Of a DNA stretch of 12,372 nt, positions 5,550-12,372 are shown piece by piece; position 1 is the stretch's first letter; each line of letters starts with the position of its first letter. The notes beneath the pieces were generated by a model. That model saw only the letters and a list, made by a program, of their open reading frames with translations. It searched no databases and was not told the DNA's origin. Location of the stretch: the NCBI GenBank assembly GCA_050180235.1, contig JBFXEJ010000148.1:1-12372 (forward strand), given 5' to 3'. The DNA comes from JAABRU01 sp050180235 (GTDB lineage: Bacteria > Desulfobacterota > Desulfobacteria > Desulfobacterales > Desulfococcaceae). Made by a program: the position numbers and the translations under genes.

Positions 5550-8500
5550 ATGAAAACAAAGCAGACAAAAAAAACCGGGTATTGGCCCGGTATGTTTGTT
5601 CCGATTATTGCAGTTGCGGTTGTACTGATGACTTTTGTTATCAAGGCTGATTCCGCTGATGAAATCAGCGGATGTGCGAACAACCCCTTCAAATCCTACG
5701 GCGGAATTTTTGATCCGGCTGACTTTGCCCTGGATGATGTGGCAGCCGGAACCGGTCTGACACTGGAAACCGGCAAGGATGCCATTGATCCCAACAGTAT
5801 CATCATTCCCAAAGAACAGGAAGTCTGGGCCACCTATTTTTTTGAGGGCGCAAGATACAACTCGGATTTCGGATGGTTTCTTTACAGTGATGCTGTGGAT
5901 GACAAAGGCACGGAAGACAAAAGCGATGACACGTTTATCGGATGGGATGCTCTGCGGGCAAAAGATACGGCCAAAGGTGCCAAATCCGTGATTCATCCGA
6001 TTTTCATCAATATTCAGGATCAGTCTAAGGACTCAGACTGGGAAAAAGCCAAAAACCGTGAAGGTGTGCTTAACACGGATTACGGAGCAGGCAGCTTTCC
6101 CAACAATAATGAAACAAGTCTTAAAACATACAATGACGGTTCTGACATTTTTTTTGTTGTGGACGGAGATGGTGCGGTGACACCTTTGGACATGCGGAAA
6201 TCTCTGGGCAGCGGTGCAAAATTTGCACCCGGCACGGAAATTGTTTTCTTCCTGGCCTCCAATCACCGCTGGAATACATCAGGCAATGTATTTTACACCA
6301 AAAGCAACTGGAACCCGGATACCTATGAGATGAAATGGAAATACGAGGCTGATGTGGGTACCAGTACGGGCAAAATATCAAATACTGCCTGTACCAGTCT
6401 GTGCGGTAATGCCAATAATAATACCAATAATGCCTGCTTCAATGCCTGCTTCATCGAGGCACAACTGGAGACTCTGCTGAAGACCACCGGAGCATGGTCT
6501 ATTTCCAACCGAATGGTTCCTCTGGACAGTGAAGTGGCAGCGGATGCAAATTCTCCCGGATGGCTGGACTGGACACGCAGTGATTATACCTATAATGCGT
6601 ACAGCATAAAATACAAAACTGCTGACAGTAATGATTGGAAAAATTACAGTGATATAAGCGACGGAAGCAAGGGAAAAATCACCAAAATTACGCTGGAATC
6701 GAAATTCAATCCCATTGATCCGCCCGGTGATGACATTGGGCCTGCGGTGGGCAACCGGCGGTTTAAACTGGGGGAGTCCGGCGGAGAAGCATGGAAAACC
6801 GATTACGGCTGGCTGACAGCCAATGCTGTTAAAAACATGAACGAAATCTTTGGTGTCTATCTGGATAAGGATGATACCAGAACCATCACACTTACCAACG
6901 GGAAGAAATATCCCCATGTGATTGTGGGTTCTCCCAAAGATGATCCGGATCAGTGGGTTCTGGGATGGGATGACCAGCCCGGAACCGGATGGACAGACAC
7001 AGACTTCAATGACATGGTCTTCCGCATTGAACTGGAGGCTATGGGTGTTGCCCAGTTGACGGCTGAAAAGGCCATCACTCCTGACGATCCTGAACTCAAT
7101 TATAACTCGGTCACCATCCGGGTTAAGGATTGCATGCCTGTCTGCGGTACGGCTGTAACCAATATTGATTATTATATTGCGCTGGATGGCGGAGCCACAG
7201 ATGAATCCTGGATCAAAGTGGAATGGAGCACGGTCAAAGCTTATGACACGAAAGACACTGCTTCCATAGCAGATGATACCGTTGGGAGCAAAGTGGAAAA
7301 CTGGAAACCGGGAACTCCCTCATGCACCTTCCGGGAAGGACGCATTGACTTTGGCGAACTGGGCCTCAGCGGCAACCAACTGGTATGGAAAGCCGAACTC
7401 CGCAGTACCCTTGAAACCTGTCTGCCGACCATCATTGATGTGGAACTGCAGGGTGATGTGGCCAGAAATGCGGTATTTTCCCGCTCATCCCCCATTGTCC
7501 GCACCAATGTGGTTTATTCCGGAACCTATGAAACACCTGCCGCAGACTGGACTGACAAATACATGCGGGGCCATGTGGTGGCCACCCGCACCTATGATCC
7601 TGCAAATCCGGGGGAAAAAGAAACCGGAGAGTCTGTCACAAATGCAGTGGAACTTTGGGATGCGGGTGTCACCATGAACACACAGGAACCGTCTGCCCGG
7701 AAGATTTATTTTCCGGAAATTGTTTACCAAGAAGTAAAGACGAAACCGGAGGTCATCGGCACGAGACTTGTGAAAAAAGGTGTTTATGAGGGAACCATTG
7801 CTCATACAGTCATCCAGCCGGGAACCCTGTTTATCACGGACGGGGTGGAAACCTTTTCTGACAGCCATACCAGCCAGTTGGTGGGCGACAAAGGCGGAAC
7901 AGGCTGGATCAACCGTTTTACCGGTGACTATACGCTTACTTTTGCAGGAACAGGAACTGCCGGAGATAATATCACTGCCACATATAAATATTATGAGACA
8001 AAAGGGCTCAAAGACTTTACCACGGCAAATGTGAACGCCGCCATGCTGAACCTGACAGATGAATATGTGATTGGTGATTCGGGCAAGGAGTACAAAGATG
8101 ATCTGGACGGTGACGGTGCGTTTGATGCCACAAAGGACAGTGCGTTTCTGGTGAACTGGACACGGGGTTACAAGGACGGAAACACCACCAAGAAACCCTG
8201 GCTGCTGGGAGCCATTGACCATTCCGCACCTGCCATTGCCCATGCACCGGGAAAACCTTCCTGGTATGAATCTTTGGGAGATACGGAAAAAGAAGCCTAT
8301 AAAACATTTGTCAAAACACATAAAAACCGGCAGTCCCTGGTGCTGATCGGAGCCAGAGACGGCATGCTCCATGCCTTTGATGCAGGGCATTTCCGCTGGT
8401 TCAATGACAAGATTGACAGTGTTAATCTTGACGAAATCGAAGCGATGAATACTGCCCGTGTATTTGACAATCCCAAACTTCCTGACATGGACATTTACAG

Positions 8501-9782
8501 GGGTTATTTTGACTGGGGTAAAGATGCTGAAACAGATCTGGAGGACAAGGCATATACATACGGAACCGGAAAAGAGGAATGGGCATTTATACCGGCCAAC
8601 CTGATTTCCCGGCTGAAAAACAATTTCAAAAAATCCGGAGCGCAGGCATTTGTGGATGCCTCCCCGGCAGTGTCTGATGTTTATGTGGACAGCGCCTGGA
8701 AAAGTCTGGTGTTCAGCGCCCTGGGCAATGGCGGAGACACAATTTTCTGTCTGGATATTACATCTCCGCTTGTTCCCAAACTCATGTGGGAATTTATTGA
8801 TCCGGATCTGTACAGAAGCAAATCCTCTCCTGCTGTGGGACAGGTGGGCAAGGTGCTGGTGGGCGGCAAATCCAAATGGGTGGTATTTTTCGTATCCGGA
8901 ACACCCACCAACTGTGATGGCACGGACACAGATCCCCATTGCTATCCCTCTGTCTTCATGATTGACGCGGCAGACGGACGGGTCATCACCCGTATCTTCC
9001 TGGATTCGGAAGTAGAGGGAAAAGGCGGTGTTCCCAGCGGTCAGCCCGGAGTGGTGGATTATGACAACAACGGTTATCTGGATGCCATGTATGTGGGAAC
9101 TGACAAAGGATTCATGTACAAGGTGACACTGCCGGATGAAAGCGGTTCTTTGGCAGATATTGATGACTGCGTGATCAATGATAAGGTGCTGCCCATCTAT
9201 GCTTCTCCCACGATTGTTGTTACAGAGGATGGGGGGACAAAATATGTGGACATCTTCTTCGGAACCAGTGACAATCCCTATGAAAGCGGGGACAGTCCGG
9301 CCGGAACCATATACACCTTCTACGCATACAGGGATTCGAGCGGAAAAGGCGGATGTTCAAAGGCAGAAAAAAGATGGTGGCTGGACATGCCTGCGGGTCA
9401 CCGGATTTTTGCAACAGCCTTTGCCGCAGCCGGAAAGGTTTATTTTGGCACATCCACACAGGATACGGAAGATCCCTGCAGCACACCGGATGTTGAGGAT
9501 GCAGGACTGGGCAGGGTTTATATGGTTGATCAGAATCGGGAAGACGGAGACCCTGTAAGCTATATTGAAGTCGGAAATGTGCGAAGCGCGCCGGTTGTGG
9601 ATGATGAGCATCTGTATATCAAAACTCTGGACGGAGCTGCTGACGGAGCCTCCGGACATATGCTGTCCATTGGAGCTGGTATATACAACAATGAACCCAA
9701 TAAAGTGCAGTTCAGCGGACCTCCGACACCGCAGATCAAGTGGTGGAGAGAAGTTACAGAAAAGGTGATAGAAGAAGAATAG
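5550..9782 (+). CDS. pilY1: PilY1-family type IV pilus tip adhesin with DUF4114-like N-terminus
   Basis: The 1410-residue protein begins with a basic stretch and hydrophobic segment (about 15-31), a signal peptide probably cut near ADSA36. Residues about 57-500 are DUF4114-like: a GTEIVFFLASNHRW segment (228-241) and a DTDFND motif (483-488). This region also holds a twin CX3C motif (C281, C285, C296, C300). The PilY1/PilC beta-propeller fills about 860-1380, with GARDGMLHAFDA (934 onward), ALGNGGDTIFCLDIT near 1060, and calcium loop D1170-Y-D1172-N-N1174-G-Y-L-D1178, where PilY1 proteins bind Ca2+. A second loop, D851-L-D853-G-D855-G-A-F-D859, precedes the propeller. No von Willebrand A domain is recognisable, unlike P. 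aeruginosa PilY1. The ribosome-binding site AAGGAG (5538-5543) fits the ATG. It should sit at the pilus tip and mediate adhesion and calcium-dependent pilus extension and retraction. Confidence 0.9.
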   Translation: MKTKQTKKTGYWPGMFVPIIAVAVVLMTFVIKADSADEISGCANNPFKSYGGIFDPADFALDDVAAGTGLTLETGKDAIDPNSIIIPKEQEVWATYFFEGARYNSDFGWFLYSDAVDDKGTEDKSDDTFIGWDALRAKDTAKGAKSVIHPIFINIQDQSKDSDWEKAKNREGVLNTDYGAGSFPNNNETSLKTYNDGSDIFFVVDGDGAVTPLDMRKSLGSGAKFAPGTEIVFFLASNHRWNTSGNVFYTKSNWNPDTYEMKWKYEADVGTSTGKISNTACTSLCGNANNNTNNACFNACFIEAQLETLLKTTGAWSISNRMVPLDSEVAADANSPGWLDWTRSDYTYNAYSIKYKTADSNDWKNYSDISDGSKGKITKITLESKFNPIDPPGDDIGPAVGNRRFKLGESGGEAWKTDYGWLTANAVKNMNEIFGVYLDKDDTRTITLTNGKKYPHVIVGSPKDDPDQWVLGWDDQPGTGWTDTDFNDMVFRIELEAMGVAQLTAEKAITPDDPELNYNSVTIRVKDCMPVCGTAVTNIDYYIALDGGATDESWIKVEWSTVKAYDTKDTASIADDTVGSKVENWKPGTPSCTFREGRIDFGELGLSGNQLVWKAELRSTLETCLPTIIDVELQGDVARNAVFSRSSPIVRTNVVYSGTYETPAADWTDKYMRGHVVATRTYDPANPGEKETGESVTNAVELWDAGVTMNTQEPSARKIYFPEIVYQEVKTKPEVIGTRLVKKGVYEGTIAHTVIQPGTLFITDGVETFSDSHTSQLVGDKGGTGWINRFTGDYTLTFAGTGTAGDNITATYKYYETKGLKDFTTANVNAAMLNLTDEYVIGDSGKEYKDDLDGDGAFDATKDSAFLVNWTRGYKDGNTTKKPWLLGAIDHSAPAIAHAPGKPSWYESLGDTEKEAYKTFVKTHKNRQSLVLIGARDGMLHAFDAGHFRWFNDKIDSVNLDEIEAMNTARVFDNPKLPDMDIYRGYFDWGKDAETDLEDKAYTYGTGKEEWAFIPANLISRLKNNFKKSGAQAFVDASPAVSDVYVDSAWKSLVFSALGNGGDTIFCLDITSPLVPKLMWEFIDPDLYRSKSSPAVGQVGKVLVGGKSKWVVFFVSGTPTNCDGTDTDPHCYPSVFMIDAADGRVITRIFLDSEVEGKGGVPSGQPGVVDYDNNGYLDAMYVGTDKGFMYKVTLPDESGSLADIDDCVINDKVLPIYASPTIVVTEDGGTKYVDIFFGTSDNPYESGDSPAGTIYTFYAYRDSSGKGGCSKAEKRWWLDMPAGHRIFATAFAAAGKVYFGTSTQDTEDPCSTPDVEDAGLGRVYMVDQNREDGDPVSYIEVGNVRSAPVVDDEHLYIKTLDGAADGASGHMLSIGAGIYNNEPNKVQFSGPPTPQIKWWREVTEKVIEEE

Positions 9783-9832
9783 AATCAGAATCCCTTCCCC
9801 TCTCGTGAGAGGAGTTTAAGGGTGTGCACAAT

Positions 9833-9875
9833 AAAAAACCGCTGTTTCCGGCCGTGCCGGAAACAGCGGTTTTTT
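9833..9875. terminator. Strong bidirectional intrinsic terminator after pilY1
   Basis: A 14-bp perfect stem (CCGCTGTTTCCGGC, 9839-9852, and its complement 9856-9869) with a 3-base loop is followed by T6 and preceded by A6. It lies about 55 bp after the pilY1 stop, between convergent genes, and would end transcription of the pilus operon. The A-run on the other side lets it work for leftward transcription as well. Confidence 0.9.
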
Positions 9876-9891
9876 GCATTTATTGTTCATA

Positions 9892-10280
9892 AGCAGGGTG
9901 GGCACATGTTTCTCCGTGCCCACCTGCAAATATTAAAAAACCGGATTTTTCCAAAAAATCCGGTTTTTCTGTGAAATAAGGCGGGTTATGCAAAAAACCG
10001 CTCCGTTTAATTTTTGCACTCCGGACAGTAGGGCGGGCACGTGTTTTTTCGTGCCCGCCTGCAAATATTAAAAAAACCGGATTTTTCCAAAAAATCCGGT
10101 TTTTCTGTGAAATAAGGCGGGTTATGCAAAAAACCGCTCCGCTTAATTTTTGCACTCCGGACAGCAGGGTGGGCACATGTTTTTCTGTGCCCACCTGCTA
10201 TGCAAAAAACCGCTCCGCTTAATTTTTGCACTCCGGACAGCAGGGTGGGCACATGTTCCTCCGTGCCCGCCACCAACCGG
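9892..10280. repeat. Tandem mosaic of hairpin repeats between convergent genes
   Basis: Units begin at about 9892, 10027, 10163 and 10239. The first two are 135-136 bp and nearly identical. Each has three parts in order: a GGTGGGCAC/GTGCCCACC hairpin, a terminator-like stem with arms AAAAACCGGATTTTT (9936-9968 and 10072-10104, loop CCA), and the module GCAAAAAACCGCTCCGCTTA with a TTTTTGCACTCCGGA tail (starting 9990, 10126, 10202). The third unit lacks the terminator part and is 76 bp. The last module is the exact reverse complement of 1651-1679. Spacing and composition do not fit CRISPR. These stems would block read-through in both directions. Confidence 0.8.
9936..9968. terminator. Terminator-like hairpin, repeated at 10072-10104
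   Basis: The stem of AAAAACCGGATTTTT and its exact complement, 15 bp with loop CCA, is followed by T5 in both directions. The same structure recurs 136 bp later. It probably acts as extra bidirectional termination between pilY1 and the minus-strand secreted-protein gene. Confidence 0.6.
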
Positions 10281-10406
10281 AAAGGTGGGCACGGAGAAAC
10301 ATGTGCCCACCCTACGAATGCTGTTCCCTTTTTAGGATGGAAGTTCTCAGAAAGGTGGGCACGGAGAAACATGTGCCCACCCTACGAATGCTGTTCCCTT
10401 TTTAGG
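10281..10406. repeat. 70-bp tandem duplication with GTGGGCAC hairpin
   Basis: Positions 10281-10336 and 10351-10406 are identical over 56 bases. Each has the hairpin arms GGTGGGCAC and GTGCCCACC (10284-10292/10303-10311 and 10354-10362/10373-10381), then CTACGAATGCTGTTCCC and TTTTTAGG. The hairpin is the reverse orientation of the one in the neighbouring array and related to the MITE-B core. It sits just beyond the 3' end of the minus-strand gene and may stabilise or end its transcript. Confidence 0.75.
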
Positions 10407-10450
10407 TGGGGAGTTTTCTGTGATTCTCCAAAATTTAAATTGGTCATGTT

Positions 10451-11632
10451 CTACTTTGCCTGTGCAACTTCCCTGAGAACAAAAATCACTTCTTCCATAC
10501 CGATTACCGGTGGATCATTATTATTCACTTCAGCATTGAGAGTTACATTTTCACCGGAAATATCCGCTCCGGCCAGGATTTTCAGGCCCAGAATGGCATC
10601 AGCCAGGGTCAGGCCGTCTTCGCCGTTAATATCACCAGGAGTGACGGGGATGACATTGGAATAATTCCAGTACTCAAGACCGATATTTGAAACGGTTCCC
10701 ACCAGCATTTTCATTTCTCCGTTTCCGAACAAATTTCCGAAAGCAGGATAATAATACTTGCCGAAAACTTCTTCGATGGTGCATCCACTGTCATATTTCG
10801 GTGATTGCATTCTGTAATAAACAATTTTACCCCTTTCTCCCAAAATGAGGCCGTTTTCATTTGTAAAATCAGGGGTTGCATCATTAAGAGGGGCTGGAAT
10901 TTCATCAAAAGGATTACCCTCAACTGTCGGCTCTGAAGGAAATGCCGCTAACTGTTTTGTCCCGTCATTTCTATAATATTTGATGGAACCATCGCTCATT
11001 CCGAAAAGTGCATCCATGTCTCCATCATCCCCTTCAATATCTGCGAAAGCCGGTTTGAAAGCGTTATAAGAGAGAGGTGTAGCTGTATCTATGGTTTTTC
11101 CTTTAAAGGGATTTTCATCATTTCCTGTGTAATCATCAAACTTAGGCACAATCATATCCGGATCCAGATTCGGATCCTCCGGATCATAATTTCCGGTATT
11201 CTTATAATAATGTAAAGATCTATCAAGTGACACACTGAAAAAAAGATCCGGTTTTTTATCTCCGTTAATATCAACAAAGCAGGGTTTAATGATAAAATCT
11301 GGAAAAGATACTAAATTCAAAGGATTTTCACTACCTGTCATTGGCGTGAAACTTGGTGAATCCGGGGAAGTGGTGGTATTTTTAAAATAATAGATTTTCC
11401 CGTCGTTTGATCCCACAAACACATCCAAATCCCCGTCATGGTCAATATCCACCAGCGCAGGGCTGTTCATGCCATTTGTTCCAATTGTTTTTCCCTCGAA
11501 CCAGTTAGCCGTTCCGGTCACTTTGGTGAAACCGGGGCATTCTGCCATTGCCGCACCCGAAAAGAAAAACAGGATGCTGCTGATAAAAAACACCTGAACC
11601 ATAATTGCCAATACGCTTTTGCCTGTTTTCAT
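10451..11632 (-). CDS. Secreted VCBS/FG-GAP repeat protein with dockerin-like C-terminus
   Basis: The 393-residue protein starts with a signal peptide (cut predicted after AAMA, residue 30). Three VCBS/FG-GAP-type acidic loops follow: D62-D64-D66-G-D68-D70, D121-N123-D125 with D129, and D198-E200-D202-G-D205-D207, each followed by a strand such as GKIYYFKN or GSIKYYRN. They suggest a beta-propeller-like calcium-binding fold. Residues 333-390 resemble a type I dockerin: GDINGEDGLTLADAILGLKILAG and a second, weaker half NNDPPVIGMEEVIFVLREVA. In the first loop E338 and D339 replace the usual Asp-Gly pair, so calcium binding may be altered. GGAGGG lies 4 bp before the ATG. It is convergent with pilY1, so it is transcribed separately. 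Ligand and function are unknown; a cell-surface or secreted role is inferred. Confidence 0.8.
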   Translation of the reverse strand: MKTGKSVLAIMVQVFFISSILFFFSGAAMAECPGFTKVTGTANWFEGKTIGTNGMNSPALVDIDHDGDLDVFVGSNDGKIYYFKNTTTSPDSPSFTPMTGSENPLNLVSFPDFIIKPCFVDINGDKKPDLFFSVSLDRSLHYYKNTGNYDPEDPNLDPDMIVPKFDDYTGNDENPFKGKTIDTATPLSYNAFKPAFADIEGDDGDMDALFGMSDGSIKYYRNDGTKQLAAFPSEPTVEGNPFDEIPAPLNDATPDFTNENGLILGERGKIVYYRMQSPKYDSGCTIEEVFGKYYYPAFGNLFGNGEMKMLVGTVSNIGLEYWNYSNVIPVTPGDINGEDGLTLADAILGLKILAGADISGENVTLNAEVNNNDPPVIGMEEVIFVLREVAQAK

Positions 11633-11642
11633 AATACCCTCC

Positions 11643-12037
11643 GTGCAAAAAAATGCTTTTTAAGGATTAGTTTTGTCTTTTGGAAAAAAATGGTGAATCT
11701 GCAAAAAAAGAGATTCCCGCCCCCGCTGCCCATGCCATTGGATTAAAGGGCAAAGGACTGCCAAACTGAAAGTCTGGCATTTATTCCGGAATCACTTCTC
11801 CTCCATATGAAAGAACTGCATGAGGAATTTTGCAATTTGAGCAAGTTTACATGATTTTTGTATCTTCTGTCAAGCATTCCCTTTTTACCGGTATATCCGC
11901 TGTCTGCATAAACCGTGTAAAATCAGACATTGTCAGGGCTTATGCTCCTGATTTTTTTATTGCGCAAGTCCTCAAACAGCCGGATTTACCTGAATACAGA
12001 ATAATTCTTTATTTTTCATCTGATTTGGTGTAAGGAC
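11643..12037. other. Intergenic region upstream of the secreted-protein gene, no clear gene
   Basis: This stretch should hold the minus-strand promoter of the VCBS gene, but no convincing -35/-10 pair or correctly spaced sigma-54 site was found. A weak dyad TGCCA-N11-TGGCA lies at about 11759-11779. A 67-codon plus-strand frame starting at a TTG (11830) has a possible GAGGA site upstream but no recognisable family, and is not called as a gene. Confidence 0.5.
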
Positions 12038-12166
12038 ACTGACGTTACGCAGCCGTTTTGAAAATCGGGAAGTTACCCTGTTTTGCTGTCATACCGGCTT
12101 TTGCATGTATAAGGGCAATGCGTAAATCAGCAATTAAAATTTTCAGGATTTACTGATGTTACGCAG
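12038..12166. repeat. Small repeat with ACTGAYGTTACGCAG copies
   Basis: ACTGACGTTACGCAG (12038-12052) and ACTGATGTTACGCAG (12152-12166) are direct copies differing at one base. TGCGTAAATCAG (12119-12130) is a near reverse complement of the same motif, making a stem-loop with the second copy. This may be a short mobile or palindromic element; no target duplication was found. Confidence 0.45.
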
Positions 12167-12170
12167 ATTC

Positions 12171-12239
12171 GTCATACCGGCGAAAGCCTGTATCCGGAAC
12201 TGTTTGATATTACTGGATTCCGGCTTTCACCGGAATGAC
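12171..12239. repeat. REP-like palindrome (GTCATACCGG...CCGGAATGAC)
   Basis: The 25-base ends GTCATACCGGCGAAAGCC... and ...GGCTTTCACCGGAATGAC pair with 20 of 25 matches around a 19-base centre. Repeats of this type, built on GTCATTCCGG and GAAAGCCGG, are scattered through many proteobacterial and related genomes. A further fragment (GTCATACCGGCTTTTGC) lies at about 12088. Confidence 0.65.
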
Positions 12240-12243
12240 AGGA

Positions 12244-12372
12244 GGTAGTGGTTCAAATCCGTTAAAAATCCCTTCCCCCTGCGGGATGGTTTAGGGGAGG
12301 GGCAAAAATAATATCCTGTAATAAATTGATGTTTTCACCCTCCCCTGCCCCTCCCTCAAGGGAGGGGAGACC
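12244..12372. repeat. MITE-A copy 3, cut by the window edge
   Basis: It begins GGTAGTGGTTCAAATCCGTT, matching the left end of copy 2, followed by a C-tract/G-tract left arm (weaker than in copy 2) and the right arm CCCTCCCCTGCCCCTCCC running to the window end. The right terminus and any target duplication lie outside the window. It starts five bases after the REP-like palindrome. Confidence 0.75.

Noticed and set aside
7485..8939. 484-codon open frame on the minus strand
   Set aside because: It lies wholly inside pilY1 in antisense, has no recognisable domain, is rich in Cys, His and Ile as expected of a shadow frame, and has no good ribosome-binding site.
9790..9822. Possible fourth MITE-A fragment just after pilY1 (CCCTTCCCCTCTCGTGAGAGG)
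   Set aside because: It resembles half of a MITE-A arm, but has no terminal GGTAGTGG and no second arm, so it is too short to assign.
9892..10406. Possible CRISPR array
   Set aside because: Units are 70-136 bp, made of several hairpin modules, with no uniform short repeats separated by unique spacers and no cas genes.
11749..11763. Sigma-54-like site on the minus strand (TGGCAGTCCTTTGC) upstream of the VCBS gene
   Set aside because: The GG-to-GC offset is 11 rather than the strictly required 12 bp.
11830..12033. 67-codon plus-strand frame with TTG start
   Set aside because: A possible GAGGA site precedes it, but there is no family resemblance, no second supporting feature, and it lies in repeat-rich intergenic DNA. 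It could be a remnant.

Overview
The window looks like a stretch of a repeat-rich, moderate-GC Gram-negative genome, most plausibly a Desulfobacterota/Desulfobacteraceae-type bacterium (Desulfonema-like or a relative). That placement is inference. It rests on a PilY1-type minor-pilin operon read from a sigma-54 promoter, a secreted VCBS/FG-GAP protein ending in a dockerin-like domain, and many small palindromic repeats between genes. No ribosomal, tRNA, CRISPR, phage or transposase gene is visible.

Layout. Positions 1-1000 hold no gene. They contain two very similar consensus sigma-54 promoters pointing away from each other (275-290 minus, 545-560 plus), with palindromes between them. Each promoter is followed within about 10-25 bp of its predicted start by a copy of the same small palindromic element (MITE-A, GGTAGTGG ends). 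A second small element family (MITE-B, GGTGATTT ends, 3-bp target duplications) follows at 765-860. A stand-alone response-regulator receiver protein is encoded at 1004-1408. Positions 1409-2472 are again repeats: a MITE-B copy nested in the middle of an older palindrome, 41-bp tandem repeats, and a tandemly duplicated hairpin unit. A sigma-54 promoter at 2424-2439 follows.

The core is a type IV pilus minor-pilin/tip operon on the plus strand: GspH/FimT-like pilin (2473-3066), pilV (3070-3477), pilW (3493-4674), pilX (4799-5407) and a large pilY1 (5550-9782). The order matches the fimU-pilV-pilW-pilX-pilY1 order known from Pseudomonas aeruginosa, but no pilE follows. The four pilin-like proteins carry class III leader/transmembrane segments. 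They would form a priming complex at the pilus tip that carries PilY1, a calcium-responsive adhesin. A third MITE-B element sits exactly inside the pilW stop codon and separates pilW from pilX. A 32-bp perfect palindrome resembling a terminator lies between pilX and pilY1.

Downstream of pilY1 is a strong terminator, then a 500-bp mosaic of tandem hairpin repeats related in sequence, but mostly inverted, to those upstream of the operon. A convergent minus-strand gene (10451-11632) encodes a secreted VCBS/FG-GAP protein with a dockerin-like C-terminus. The rest of the window (11643-12372) has no convincing gene and holds inverted repeats, a REP-like palindrome and the left part of a third MITE-A copy.

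The main points for a second look are the mobile-element insertion in the pilW stop codon, the paired divergent sigma-54 promoters with matching insertions, the G-quadruplex-bearing arms of MITE-A, and an unusual PilY1 N-terminus (DUF4114-like plus a twin CX3C motif).
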